From: Chitinispirillaceae bacterium | GTDB taxonomy: Bacteria > Fibrobacterota > Chitinivibrionia > Chitinivibrionales > Chitinispirillaceae | Length of the DNA stretch: 64,000 nt | Direction: 5' to 3' | Assembly: GCA_016929595.1 (NCBI GenBank) | Contig: JAFGIN010000213.1 | Coordinates: 1 to 64,000 of the forward strand | Position numbers and translations under genes: made by a program | Part shown: in pieces, positions 15,878 through 25,054 of the stretch | Numbering within the stretch: position 1 is the stretch's first letter | How the letters are laid out: every line of letters starts with the position of its first letter | Notes under the pieces: model-generated | Database searches by the model: none | Told to the model about the DNA's origin: nothing | Seen by the model: the letters and a program-made list of their open reading frames with translations, nothing else

Positions 15878-16768
15878 ATGGCTGTAGAAAATTTAATTAT
15901 TGATAAACCGTTTTCACTAAGTAACGGAACATTAGTTGTGGGCTTTTCGGGTTGGATGGATGGCGGAGAGGCATCAAGCGGCTCCATTAACTACCTGATC
16001 GAGTTTTTTAAGGCCACCCAATGTGCGATGATTGCACCTGAAGGGTTTTATGTCTATAATTTTCATGGTGATATGGAAGTTTCAAACATTTCAAGACCGT
16101 TCACCCGGATAGCGAACGGACTCATTGAAGAATTCAAATTTCCGGAAAACGCCTTTTTCTGTAGCCAGCAGCACAATCTTGCTTTTTTTCTTGGTAAAGA
16201 GCCAGACCTCGAATGGGATTATTTCGGTGATTGCATTTACGATTTCTGTAAAGAGTTCGGGATAACTACAGTATATTGTTGCGGCAGCGTTGCAGGCCTT
16301 ACGCCCCATACCCGTGAACCACGAATTGGATTTGTTGCATCAGGTCAGGAGTTCCGTGATCAACTACAACAGATGGGATTGCGCCCAAGCAATTATGAAG
16401 GGCCAGCAGGAATCATGACATACCTTATCAACAGAGCATCATTCGAATCTATTCAAACCGCCAATGTGATTGCTGAGATTCCAGCGTATGTTCAGGGATA
16501 TAATCCGCGTTCGATTGAAACGGTTGTCAAACTGTTTGCAAGAATTCTCGACCTAAAAGTAGATCTTGATGAAATTCACAAAGCATCAATGGAGTTCGAA
16601 GAGAAGATAAGCGAGCTTGTCAGCCAGCAAGACGAACTTCCTGAAAAGGTAGCAGAACTCGAGCGGGATTACGACCGGGAAGCATTTGACCGTGAGATGG
16701 GAGAAATGAAAAACTGGCTTGGACGCCAGGGGCTTCGTTTTGATAAAAACGAGAAGGATGAACAGTAA
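15878..16768 (+). CDS. PAC2-family protein
   Basis: This 296-residue protein of the PAC2 (proteasome-assembly-chaperone-like) family has VVGFSGWMDGGEASSGSINYL near the N-terminus and VYCCGSVAGLTPHTREPRIG in the middle, as two separate conserved blocks. A GPAGIMTYL loop and an IAEIPAYVQGYNPRSIETVVKLF strand-helix follow. The last ~60 residues are charged and probably coiled coil (EKISELVSQQDELPEKVAELER). Bacterial PAC2 proteins occur as ATP-grasp-like folds of unknown role; eukaryotic relatives help build proteasomes. A GAGGTGAT ribosome site lies 11 bp before the ATG. It is cytoplasmic. It is followed 135 bp later by a ferritin-like gene, possibly independently transcribed. Confidence 0.82.
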   Translation: MAVENLIIDKPFSLSNGTLVVGFSGWMDGGEASSGSINYLIEFFKATQCAMIAPEGFYVYNFHGDMEVSNISRPFTRIANGLIEEFKFPENAFFCSQQHNLAFFLGKEPDLEWDYFGDCIYDFCKEFGITTVYCCGSVAGLTPHTREPRIGFVASGQEFRDQLQQMGLRPSNYEGPAGIMTYLINRASFESIQTANVIAEIPAYVQGYNPRSIETVVKLFARILDLKVDLDEIHKASMEFEEKISELVSQQDELPEKVAELERDYDREAFDREMGEMKNWLGRQGLRFDKNEKDEQ

Positions 16769-16903
16769 CTATTGCCAAAGTAAAAACAGATGCTGTTTTG
16801 CTTTGAGTCTGGTGCACAAGTGAGATATCAGATTCCTGATTTCAGCCATGACAAAAAATTGTGTATTTAACCGTTCTAATTACATATTCAGAGGAGAACC
16901 ACG

Positions 16904-17401
16904 ATGGCTGTCGCATTCAATGCCGATGAAATTTTCAAAATCGGTGTTCAGATTGAGAAAAACGGACACGAATTCTATTCAGTTGCAGCTCAAAAGACTG
17001 AAAACCCCGACATTAAAAAACTCCTTGAAGAGCTTGCTCATTGGGAAGAACGTCACATAGTAATCTTCGAGAACCTGAGGAAAGAGCTTTCCGCACTTCC
17101 CGATGCCATGGATGAGTTCGATCCGGACAACATGACTCATCTTTATCTTAAATCAATTGCTGACAGCAAGATCTTTGTAAAAGGTCAGAAAATGGACGAT
17201 GAGTTAAACAAGTGCGAATCACCTGCCGATATACTTGCTGCAGCACTTGCATTCGAAAAGGACTCTGTTATATTTTATTCCTCAATTAAAGAAGCGGTAC
17301 GAAGTGATTTGGGTAAAGCCAATATTGATAAGCTGATTCGTGAGGAACTGCTCCATGTCGGAGTCATTACTCAGGAATTGAATAAATTAGGTGTATGCTG
17401 A
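16904..17401 (+). CDS. Ferritin-like (rubrerythrin-type) diiron protein
   Basis: This 165-residue four-helix protein carries the diiron ligand pattern: E18 in IEKNGHEFY, E48-x2-H51 in HWEERH, and later AAALAFEKDSVIFY plus REELLHVGVITQEL for the second pair of helices. This is the rubrerythrin/ferritin-like family without the C-terminal rubredoxin domain (there is no CxxC pair; the only terminal Cys is at the end). It probably handles peroxide or stores iron in anaerobic cytoplasm. GAGGAG precedes the ATG. An insertion between the helix pairs (LSALPDAMDEFDPDNM) is usual for this subgroup. Confidence 0.85.
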   Translation: MAVAFNADEIFKIGVQIEKNGHEFYSVAAQKTENPDIKKLLEELAHWEERHIVIFENLRKELSALPDAMDEFDPDNMTHLYLKSIADSKIFVKGQKMDDELNKCESPADILAAALAFEKDSVIFYSSIKEAVRSDLGKANIDKLIREELLHVGVITQELNKLGVC

Positions 17402-17599
17402 AAGACACTATTCTACTTTTCAATTGACAACATTTCCAGTAGTAAATATTTTTTTTACAACGTAAGGTGCTCAGCTATAAACAGTCCGATCCATTATAAG
17501 GTTACTCAGTTTACAGCTGCACCGATAGCTGTCAGCATCGGCGGGGTTATAATAACGCTATAGTGCGTCACAATTAATTCTTCAGTTTTTATAAAGCAA

Positions 17600-18577
17600 A
17601 TGACATCGCCTCTTTTTTCTATACTTGTTCTCAATTGGAATGGTGAGCATTTTCTCAGGCCATGTATTGATTCCTTACTTAAAACCCGGTACACAAATTT
17701 TGAAATTATCATTATTGATAATGCCTCAACCGATTCATCTGTTGAGATTATTAAATCATTTTCAAAGTCCGTTAAATATGTTTTGAATGGTAAGAATCTC
17801 GGTTTTGCAGCAGGGATGAACTCCGGATTCAAAGCTGCAAGGGGCAAGTATATTGTAACTTTGAACAATGATATGACCGTTGAACCTTCCTGGCTTAACC
17901 GCCCGGTTGAGATTTTTGAGAATAATAGCAGAATCGGTATTGTCTGTTGCAGACAAATGCAGAGTTTGAAACCAGACATCATTGATGGTCTTTATCATCA
18001 AATCAATCCAGACCTGACTATTACTCCTGTCGGTGCTGGTGAGCTGTTCAACCCTGTAAATCCAGCGCATGCCAGAGAAGGATATATCCTTAGTGCAAAT
18101 GGAGGTTCATCTATTATACGAAAACAGCTTATTGAGCAGATTGGTGGTTTTGATGAGAACTTCTTTGCCTATCTGGACGAAGTCGATTTATGTTTCAGAG
18201 CCTTTTTAAAAGGCTGGAAAATGTATTATTGCTCTTCATCGGTTGTGTACCACTTCGGAAGTGCAAGTTTTTCTAAGATCTTACATATGAAATATTACTA
18301 CAGAGAAAAAAACAGAGTTTTATTTCTTTATAAAAATCTGCCATATTCTCTTTTATTGAGAAGACTGCCTTTGCTGCTATTATGGGAATTGAGAACGTTC
18401 AGGGTTTTTTCGTTTAAGTGTAAAAAGCCGCAACTCTACTTCAAATCAAAAATCGACTCTATAATGACCCTAAACAATTACAGGAACATCCGGAAAACAA
18501 ATTTAATATTATTAAAAGAAAAAGGTATACTTTTTAAAAGATTTCTAAAAAGACCTCTCATTTACGATCTGGAATGA
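17600..18577 (+). CDS. Glycosyltransferase family 2
   Basis: This is a 325-residue GT2 enzyme. It has the N-terminal SILVLNWNGEHFLRPCIDSLL, the NDP-binding IIIDNASTDSS, and GKNLGFAAGMNSGFKAARGKYIVTLNNDM, whose NND/DXD-like motif binds the metal-nucleotide. A later GGFDENFFAYLDEVDLCFRAFLKGW is characteristic of rhamnosyltransferase-like GT2 enzymes. It transfers a sugar onto lipopolysaccharide or another surface glycan on the cytoplasmic side. The C-terminus is basic and amphipathic, so it may sit on the membrane. The ribosome site is weak (AAGCAA). It ends 3 bp from the stop of a convergent truncated GT4 gene. No other polysaccharide genes are adjacent, so this is a small glycan island remnant. 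Confidence 0.85.
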   Translation: MTSPLFSILVLNWNGEHFLRPCIDSLLKTRYTNFEIIIIDNASTDSSVEIIKSFSKSVKYVLNGKNLGFAAGMNSGFKAARGKYIVTLNNDMTVEPSWLNRPVEIFENNSRIGIVCCRQMQSLKPDIIDGLYHQINPDLTITPVGAGELFNPVNPAHAREGYILSANGGSSIIRKQLIEQIGGFDENFFAYLDEVDLCFRAFLKGWKMYYCSSSVVYHFGSASFSKILHMKYYYREKNRVLFLYKNLPYSLLLRRLPLLLLWELRTFRVFSFKCKKPQLYFKSKIDSIMTLNNYRNIRKTNLILLKEKGILFKRFLKRPLIYDLE

Positions 18578-18580
18578 CCA

Positions 18581-19069
18581 TCAGATTGACTCAAAAAGTT
18601 GTTTTAATTGGCAGGCAGATTGTCCCCAGTTAAACTTTTCTTTAAAGGCTGCGTAATTCCCGTTGATCTTTTGTAATTTTCTCTCGTAATCCCCTAATAA
18701 ATCATTTATTGACGAAGCAATACTTTCATGCGAGAAGGGATCAAAATAGATAGCTGCATCACCAGCGATCTCTGCCATCACTGTTCCCTTTGATGTAAGA
18801 ACCGGACAGTTCATATTGAGCGCTTCAAGAACCGGGATCCCAAAGCCTTCGTAAAGCGATGGATACACCATAGCTTTACAATGAAGGTAATGGTATCTCA
18901 ACTCACCGTCGGTAACAAAACCTTTTATTTCAATTCTGTTTTTTTTGCTGCTTGATTGCGAAGAATATAAAATATGAGTCCACTCTAAACAGCTGATACG
19001 ATTTAAACCAAATATCTTTTTTCCTGATAATTTTCTGTTTGAACACGAATTGATTGTATAAAAGATCAT
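18581..19069 (-). pseudogene. Truncated GT4 glycosyltransferase (C-terminal part only)
   Basis: The 162-residue frame contains the C-terminal Rossmann half of GT4 enzymes: RIEIKGFVTDGELRYHYLHC, then AMVYPSLYEGFGIPVLEALN, the donor-binding EX7E region. The final helix is EKFNWGQSACQLKQLF. The first ~45 residues match nothing in the family. The N-terminal acceptor domain, about 200 residues, is missing, since the neighbouring gene begins only 54 bp away. Start and ribosome site are unconvincing. It is best read as a decayed gene. It lies convergent to the GT2 gene. Confidence 0.7.
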
Positions 19070-19123
19070 TATTTTCTATTTTACTCCAGATTGATTGAAT
19101 CACAACAGAGAATCGTTGTTACC

Positions 19124-20032
19124 ATGAAAATTGTACTATTTTTATTACTTTTCACATTTTCAAGCGCTGGTGCGCTCCTGAAGTTTTCCGGGAATATGCC
19201 TCCAGAGGTTAAATCCGACTATCTTGAGCAACAATTTCAACGAATCCTTAATACTCTTGATTCAACACATACTCAACCTCACTATTTACCAGTTCACATT
19301 CTCTTCCTGGATCGTGTAACGCAGAGGAATCTTGGCATCCATCTTCCAGAATGGGGTGGTGGTGGCGCGATAGGAACTGACACGGTAGTCATCCCCACCG
19401 ATAAAAACTCGGCATTTCATAGCCGCAATATCAATAAAATTATAGTTCATGAACTGGTACACATCGCTATTGCGCGACATTTTGGAAGGATCAGGGTGCC
19501 GAGGTGGTTTCATGAAGGTACAGCGATGACACTTTCAGGTGAAATATCATTCGACGAACAGGCAATTTTATCCTGCGCCATTATAACGGGAAAACTGATA
19601 CCGCTTGATAGCATAGAATTTCTCAACCGGTTCAGCCAATCGAAAGCAAGTCTTGCTTACAGCCAATCACATGCAGTATTAGCCTTTTTAATTGACACAT
19701 ATGGAATAGAACTCATTCCGGAACTTATAGCCGCATCACGAAAAACAAGAAAATTCGAAGATGCATGTATTCAAACTTTTGGATTATCAATTAAAGAAAT
19801 CGAGGTCCTATTTGTCAGGTATCTACAGAAACGCTATCCTTTGCTCATTGTTGCATTCAGTTTTTCTTTGTTCTGGTTTCTGATACTTGTCCTGTCCATA
19901 ATTGCATGGTTTATCATCTATGTGCGCAAAATCAGAAAACTCAACATAATGGGATCAGAGGAATCTCTCCGGGATGAACAGGATGCCGGAAATGAGCTTG
20001 CTGATGCCCCCCCGGAGATCAATGAGACCTGA
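19124..20032 (+). CDS. Membrane-anchored peptidase-MA-type metalloprotease
   Basis: This 302-residue protein has an N-terminal signal (KIVLFLLLFTFSSAGA) and a C-terminal transmembrane helix (about 244-268, LLIVAFSFSLFWFLILVLSIIAW in part). It is then exported with a short acidic cytoplasmic tail. The zinc motif H109-E-L-V-H113 is followed by WFHEGTAMTLSGE, in which the Glu is the expected third ligand, as in the peptidase MA/gluzincin group. The extracytoplasmic domain therefore probably hydrolyses envelope proteins. ATG 19124 gives the natural signal peptide; a TTG at 19091 would extend it by 11 residues. It is monocistronic. Confidence 0.75.
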   Translation: MKIVLFLLLFTFSSAGALLKFSGNMPPEVKSDYLEQQFQRILNTLDSTHTQPHYLPVHILFLDRVTQRNLGIHLPEWGGGGAIGTDTVVIPTDKNSAFHSRNINKIIVHELVHIAIARHFGRIRVPRWFHEGTAMTLSGEISFDEQAILSCAIITGKLIPLDSIEFLNRFSQSKASLAYSQSHAVLAFLIDTYGIELIPELIAASRKTRKFEDACIQTFGLSIKEIEVLFVRYLQKRYPLLIVAFSFSLFWFLILVLSIIAWFIIYVRKIRKLNIMGSEESLRDEQDAGNELADAPPEINET

Positions 20033-20412
20033 ATGTTTACAGTTTCCGATCAGAATGCCTGGAACACAGCTTATTTGTGAATCTCTACTCCGTCCTCCTT
20101 TATTAACGATAGATAATACCAAAAATGAATAGGGAACTATAACAATTGTAAAATATGCAATACATCTGAAAGTTCACAATTGAAACGTAGTCGGAACATC
20201 CAAATGGCTAATAAAAAATTATGGTTTTTCTCAAGTAAGTAACGTTTCACCCGGATTATCCTCTGGCTCCCTTCCAAAATATATACAATCCATAAAACAG
20301 TATTTATTGCTTCAATATGAAAAGTGCTTACAGAAAAATATTGTAATTTTGTCCGCCAGAGTTTATATAAAGGCTTAAAAAAAAATAACGAATGTGTTTT
20401 TTGAGGAATTAT
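20033..20412. other. Intergenic region upstream of the C25 peptidase gene
   Basis: This is about 380 bp of AT-rich sequence. No gene is visible. The promoter for the peptidase gene is expected in its right part but cannot be fixed. Confidence 0.35.
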
Positions 20413-20442
20413 ATGTCTAAATTTTTTACCAGTTTTCTTTGA
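20413..20442 (+). CDS. Possible 9-codon leader ORF
   Basis: ATG 20413 to TGA 20442, in frame with the large gene and preceded by TTGAGGAAT, a better ribosome site than that of the large gene. The stop lies 9 bp before the ATG of the peptidase, so ribosomes could re-initiate. The product would be MSKFFTSFL. Confidence 0.3.
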   Translation: MSKFFTSFL

Positions 20443-20451
20443 AAGGTTTAA

Positions 20452-23400
20452 ATGATTTCAAGAATTTTATCTACAGTAGCGATTACTCTTGCATTAACCA
20501 CCCAACAGAGTGATGGACAATATAATGTCAAGCTTCCACATCGGGATGTATCAGTTGAATATTCAGAAAATATCACTGTTTTCAAAGGGGCTCCTGTATA
20601 CGGAGAACCGGGACAACCGCTCTTACCAGGGTATAAAGTTACCTTCCTTTTACCACAGGGTATTAATTTCGAAGACATAACCATACAAATTGAAAATCCG
20701 GTTGAACAGCTCATACGAGGTACTTTTGATATACAGCCGGCACAGCCTCCGAGTGTTCGAGGAGAAAAAAACTGGCCTTCCGGTAAAAATATCATAAACG
20801 GCATGGATATGGACGTCTATGGTCATGATGCATTTTTCCCTGCGGATTACAAAAGTGCCGTATCCTTTGGAAAATTGAGGCAGTATCAGCTTGTTGATGT
20901 AACTATAAGCCCGTTCAGATATAATCCCCTAACACGTCAACTCAAGCAGATTACCGGTGGAACATTACGATTGGTATTTCCCGAAGGTGTTGTAGTACCC
21001 AGGAAAAATGCTCCTGCCGATAAGATTAAACGAAAAAAACGCAGCGGTAGAATGGAAAAACATCTTCTTAAAAAAGCGATAAACCCGGAAGCTATCGAAA
21101 GCTATGATGACGTGACCATCGGCACATTATCGAAAACATCATCATTACCGCAACTAACATCCTCATCGATACCATCACCATCAGCAACGACGCGGTCGCT
21201 CAACGATGGTGACGGGTATGCGATAATAACCACAAATCAGACAGCTTCTTCATCAACAATGTTGCAAAATTTTATTGATCATAAAAGTGCACTGGGATAC
21301 AACGTTATCCTGGCTACCGAAAACATCTGGGGAGGCGGCACTGGAGATGGTGCTGCGGAAAACATGCGGAACTGGCTCAGAAATAATTATCTTTCAAGCG
21401 ACATTCAGTATGCTCTGCTTATCGGTAATCCCGATCCTGCAAGTGGTGATGTACCTATGAAAATGTGCTGGCCACGTTTTCATGAAACTGTGGAAACAGA
21501 AAAAAAGCAGGCTCCTACAGATTTTTATTATGCAGAACTGAGCGGAGACTGGGATATAAATAATGATGGATATTCTGGTGTGGATGGTGATGATTTCGGT
21601 CAGCCTGGTGGCCCGGATCTTTATGCGGAAGTATCTGTTGGTCGTATTCCTTTTTACGGTTCAATTGCCGATCTCGACAAAATACTTGCCAAATCGATCG
21701 CCTATACTAATGAGACATCACGGGGGTGGAGAAAATCAGCGCTGCTACCAATGATTCCTTTGGACATCCAGACTCCCGGTTACAATTTTGGTGAAAGTAT
21801 CAGAAATGATATCCTTTCTGAAAATAACTGGAAATCATTCAGACTGTATAACAAACAAAATTTCGCGTTGGGTCGCCCGGTACTTATACCAGAAGTGCTT
21901 AAACTCAATCCTGCAGTTGACCACGCACCATGCGATATGGATGCAGTTGGTAGAACATGGAAGACGAATCCGTTCGGATTGGTAACCTGGGCAACCCATG
22001 GAAATGCTACTCTTGCAGAGTATGTATTAAATTCTTCACGAACGGCCAACCTTAATAATAATCATCCATCAATGGTATTTCAGGTAAGTTGCCTTAATGG
22101 CTATCCTGAAAATCAAAATAATCTTGCATATTCGCTTCTGAAGAACGGTGCAATTACAACTGTTGCTGCAAGCAGAGTTACCCTATATGAATATGATGAA
22201 ACCGACTTTTTGAACTCCGGAACAGGTCTCGGAATGGGTTATACTTATAGTTTGTATGTAACCAGAGACAATATGACCGCAGCGGATGCGTTAAACGCTT
22301 TAAAAGCTGATGTGGTCAGTTATCTTTTCTGGATGAATCATCTGGTGCTCAATGTTTACGGTTGTCCAGATATTGCTCTTGACATTGATGACACTGCGCC
22401 GACTGAATGCAGAACTCAAGCTCTATCAGATTCACGGATCAGAATCACCTGGACTGACAACTCCGATATCGAAGTTGGTTATCGAATTGAACGTGCTGCT
22501 GATCATGGTGATTTTGAAGAAATCGCTACAGTTGCACCCAATGTTACCACGTATACAGACAATGGACTCTGGCAAAGCTACAAATACCACTATCGCGTTC
22601 GGGCATATTTCGCGAATGGAACATCAGATTATTCAAATATCGATTCCACGTCAACCTACACCAATCTCGCTGCAGGAAAGATGTACTATGCCAGTTCCTC
22701 GCAAAGCGGGTATAGCGCAGAATATGCCGTTGATAATAAAATCTTTACACGGTGGGCATCATCTACCAACCAGTGGCCACAGTGGTATAAAGTCGATCTC
22801 GGCGGAGTGTATGATCTGAGCGGTTGTGAAATGCTCTTTGAGCAACCAGGTACACCCGGTGACTGCTATGATTACGTGATTGCAGTATCGTCTGACAATG
22901 TCACCTGGCAGAATAAGTTCAGTGCGCGGCCCAATGCGAACCAGTCACGTACCCAGTCTTGTTTTTTTGAAACGGCTGCCCGTTTTGTCCGGATCACTTT
23001 TTATAGAGCACCATACTACTTCAAAGCAAGTACATATGAATTCAGGGTGTTCGGACAATCTGTCCCCACAAATCCCAGCTGGAATGCTCCGATATATAAT
23101 CCGCAAACAGAGCAGATGCAGCTTTCATGGTCGGTATCCAAGGGTGCAGCGAGCTATACCATTTACCAGTCGCAACCGGGACTGCCGCGATTCGCTATAG
23201 CAACGGGACTCACAAGCAGAACATACACCACGAGTGGTCTTATTGGAGGTAAAGATTACATCTTTACGGTTGTTGCTTCTAATGCTGCCGGACACAGTGA
23301 CGAAATGAAACCAGGGGTTTCACTGGAGGTCACGGCACCGGAGTTACCGCCGGAGACTCCTGTCCAATTAAATATTGCACAGATAAACATGATACCGGGT

Positions 23401-24867
23401 CTTCTGCTTACCTGGTCAAACGATACGATTTTTACTGATGGCATCGAGGTAGAGCGACGGGTTATAAATACCTCGTCCTGGACGGTAATCGGAACAGCTG
23501 CAGCTGGATCTCTACAGTACCTGGATGTAACATTTGATCATAATTATTCATACGAATACCGTATCCGAGCCTTTAATACTGGTGGTTATTCTGCATACAG
23601 CGAGATTAAAAATACGTTACTTCCACCACCCCGTCCGACCACTATCTATGCCAGTTATAATGCTGGTAATTCCACTATTTCATTAAACTGGAGTTACGGT
23701 AATTCAACGCACACGGGTTTCAGGCTTGAACGGTCAATAGGTAATGGTTCACAAGAAATAATTGCTACACTTGATCCATCCGCATCAAGTTACCTGGAAA
23801 CCGGAATTGCTGATAATTATACATATAGATATTATCTATGTGCATTTAACAACTATGGTACATCTAACTATGCGGAAGTTGCCGTAGCTACTCCTCCAAC
23901 CGCGCCGACGGATCTGATTGCAACTCTTGACAATCCAACACAGGTAACACTGAGATGGACAGACAACTCTTTTTCGGAATCCGGTTTCAAGATTGAGCAG
24001 GCAATCGGTAACGGAGCGTTTACTGAAATTGGTGAAAACTATCCACTGGTACCGATGTCAACCCCAATCACACTCTTACCTTCAACCACATACCATTTTC
24101 GTGTTTTTGCATACAGTAATTGGACAGCATCCGGATATATAACATCGGAATATTCGAATATCGTGACCCTTACAACTGCGCCGCCTTCGGCTCCGGAAGC
24201 ACCATCCAGTCTTTCTGCAACTGCTAATCTGCCCAATAAAATAACCCTTACCTGGACTGATAATTCGTCTAATGAGAGTGGCTTTTACATAGAACGCGCA
24301 ACTTCATCAACTGGTCCATTCAACCGTATCGCCACCGTTAGTGCTAATGTGAGAACCTATGCAAGTACTGGACTTTCTTCGGCTACCAGGTATTGGTATC
24401 GTGTTCGTGGCTACAATGATGGAGGGAATTCAACCTATTCAAACATTGCAACAGCACAGACGCATATAAATCTTTCACCTGCCGCAACCGTAAGCGCATC
24501 CAGTCAGCAGTCAGGGCACTATGCAACTGATGCTAAAGACTACAATTACACAACACGATGGGCGGCATCGAGCGCCACCATGCCTCAATGGTGGAAAATT
24601 GACTTTGGAAGTGTCAAGACAATCAGTCTTGTTCAAATCATGTTTGAACGCGCCGGATCTACAGGCGACTGTAATGATTTCAGAATCGAAACATCTTCTG
24701 ACAACATAAACTGGACAACTCGTGTTAATCGTTCGAGTAACACTAACACCGCTCAAACACAGTCTTGCTATTTCAATACCAGCGCCCGATATGTTCAAGT
24801 CAGAATTTATGATGCTCCAGGTAATTATTACGCAAGTATGTATGAATGTAAAGTATACGGAAACTGA
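20452..24867 (+). CDS. Exported gingipain-type C25 cysteine peptidase with FN3 and F5/8C domains
   Basis: This is a 1,471-residue secreted protease. A signal peptide (ISRILSTVAITLALTTQQSDG) is followed by a propeptide-like beta region (about 25-240) and a C25 catalytic domain (about 250-640). Its dyad is visible as H516 in TWATHGNA and C547 in QVSCLNG, 31 apart, as in gingipains. From about 650 there are five or six FN3-like units (repeats of ITWTDNS/LRWTDNS and Y.YRVRAYN). An F5/8C (discoidin) domain sits at about 740-865 and another ends the protein (about 1,345-1,471), both with RWASS..MPQWWKIDFG-type sequences that bind glycans. The aspartate-rich DINNDGYSGVDGDDFG loop probably binds Ca2+. 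No FlgD/T9SS-type sorting tail is seen. An AAGG site precedes the ATG and a terminator follows. Confidence 0.88.
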   Translation: MISRILSTVAITLALTTQQSDGQYNVKLPHRDVSVEYSENITVFKGAPVYGEPGQPLLPGYKVTFLLPQGINFEDITIQIENPVEQLIRGTFDIQPAQPPSVRGEKNWPSGKNIINGMDMDVYGHDAFFPADYKSAVSFGKLRQYQLVDVTISPFRYNPLTRQLKQITGGTLRLVFPEGVVVPRKNAPADKIKRKKRSGRMEKHLLKKAINPEAIESYDDVTIGTLSKTSSLPQLTSSSIPSPSATTRSLNDGDGYAIITTNQTASSSTMLQNFIDHKSALGYNVILATENIWGGGTGDGAAENMRNWLRNNYLSSDIQYALLIGNPDPASGDVPMKMCWPRFHETVETEKKQAPTDFYYAELSGDWDINNDGYSGVDGDDFGQPGGPDLYAEVSVGRIPFYGSIADLDKILAKSIAYTNETSRGWRKSALLPMIPLDIQTPGYNFGESIRNDILSENNWKSFRLYNKQNFALGRPVLIPEVLKLNPAVDHAPCDMDAVGRTWKTNPFGLVTWATHGNATLAEYVLNSSRTANLNNNHPSMVFQVSCLNGYPENQNNLAYSLLKNGAITTVAASRVTLYEYDETDFLNSGTGLGMGYTYSLYVTRDNMTAADALNALKADVVSYLFWMNHLVLNVYGCPDIALDIDDTAPTECRTQALSDSRIRITWTDNSDIEVGYRIERAADHGDFEEIATVAPNVTTYTDNGLWQSYKYHYRVRAYFANGTSDYSNIDSTSTYTNLAAGKMYYASSSQSGYSAEYAVDNKIFTRWASSTNQWPQWYKVDLGGVYDLSGCEMLFEQPGTPGDCYDYVIAVSSDNVTWQNKFSARPNANQSRTQSCFFETAARFVRITFYRAPYYFKASTYEFRVFGQSVPTNPSWNAPIYNPQTEQMQLSWSVSKGAASYTIYQSQPGLPRFAIATGLTSRTYTTSGLIGGKDYIFTVVASNAAGHSDEMKPGVSLEVTAPELPPETPVQLNIAQINMIPGLLLTWSNDTIFTDGIEVERRVINTSSWTVIGTAAAGSLQYLDVTFDHNYSYEYRIRAFNTGGYSAYSEIKNTLLPPPRPTTIYASYNAGNSTISLNWSYGNSTHTGFRLERSIGNGSQEIIATLDPSASSYLETGIADNYTYRYYLCAFNNYGTSNYAEVAVATPPTAPTDLIATLDNPTQVTLRWTDNSFSESGFKIEQAIGNGAFTEIGENYPLVPMSTPITLLPSTTYHFRVFAYSNWTASGYITSEYSNIVTLTTAPPSAPEAPSSLSATANLPNKITLTWTDNSSNESGFYIERATSSTGPFNRIATVSANVRTYASTGLSSATRYWYRVRGYNDGGNSTYSNIATAQTHINLSPAATVSASSQQSGHYATDAKDYNYTTRWAASSATMPQWWKIDFGSVKTISLVQIMFERAGSTGDCNDFRIETSSDNINWTTRVNRSSNTNTAQTQSCYFNTSARYVQVRIYDAPGNYYASMYECKVYGN

Positions 24868-24878
24868 ATACAGTAAAG

Positions 24879-24918
24879 GATGAGGGAGAGATCTGATACT
24901 CTTCCTCATCTATTTTGT
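24879..24918. terminator. Bidirectional terminator between convergent genes
   Basis: GATGAGGGAGAG and CTCTTCCTCATC pair over 12 bp with one G-T, followed by TATTTT on the plus strand. It lies 11 bp after the C25 stop codon. Confidence 0.7.
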
Positions 24919-25054
24919 AAAAAGTGACCTGACTGCGAAAACCTTTTGTCAATAGATAGTAATACCCACACGACAAATGATAACTACTGCTACCCGCGCA
25001 ATTTTCTTTGGGAGCTCCTCTTTAACGGAACGCATGCAATTTGAACCCAATATT

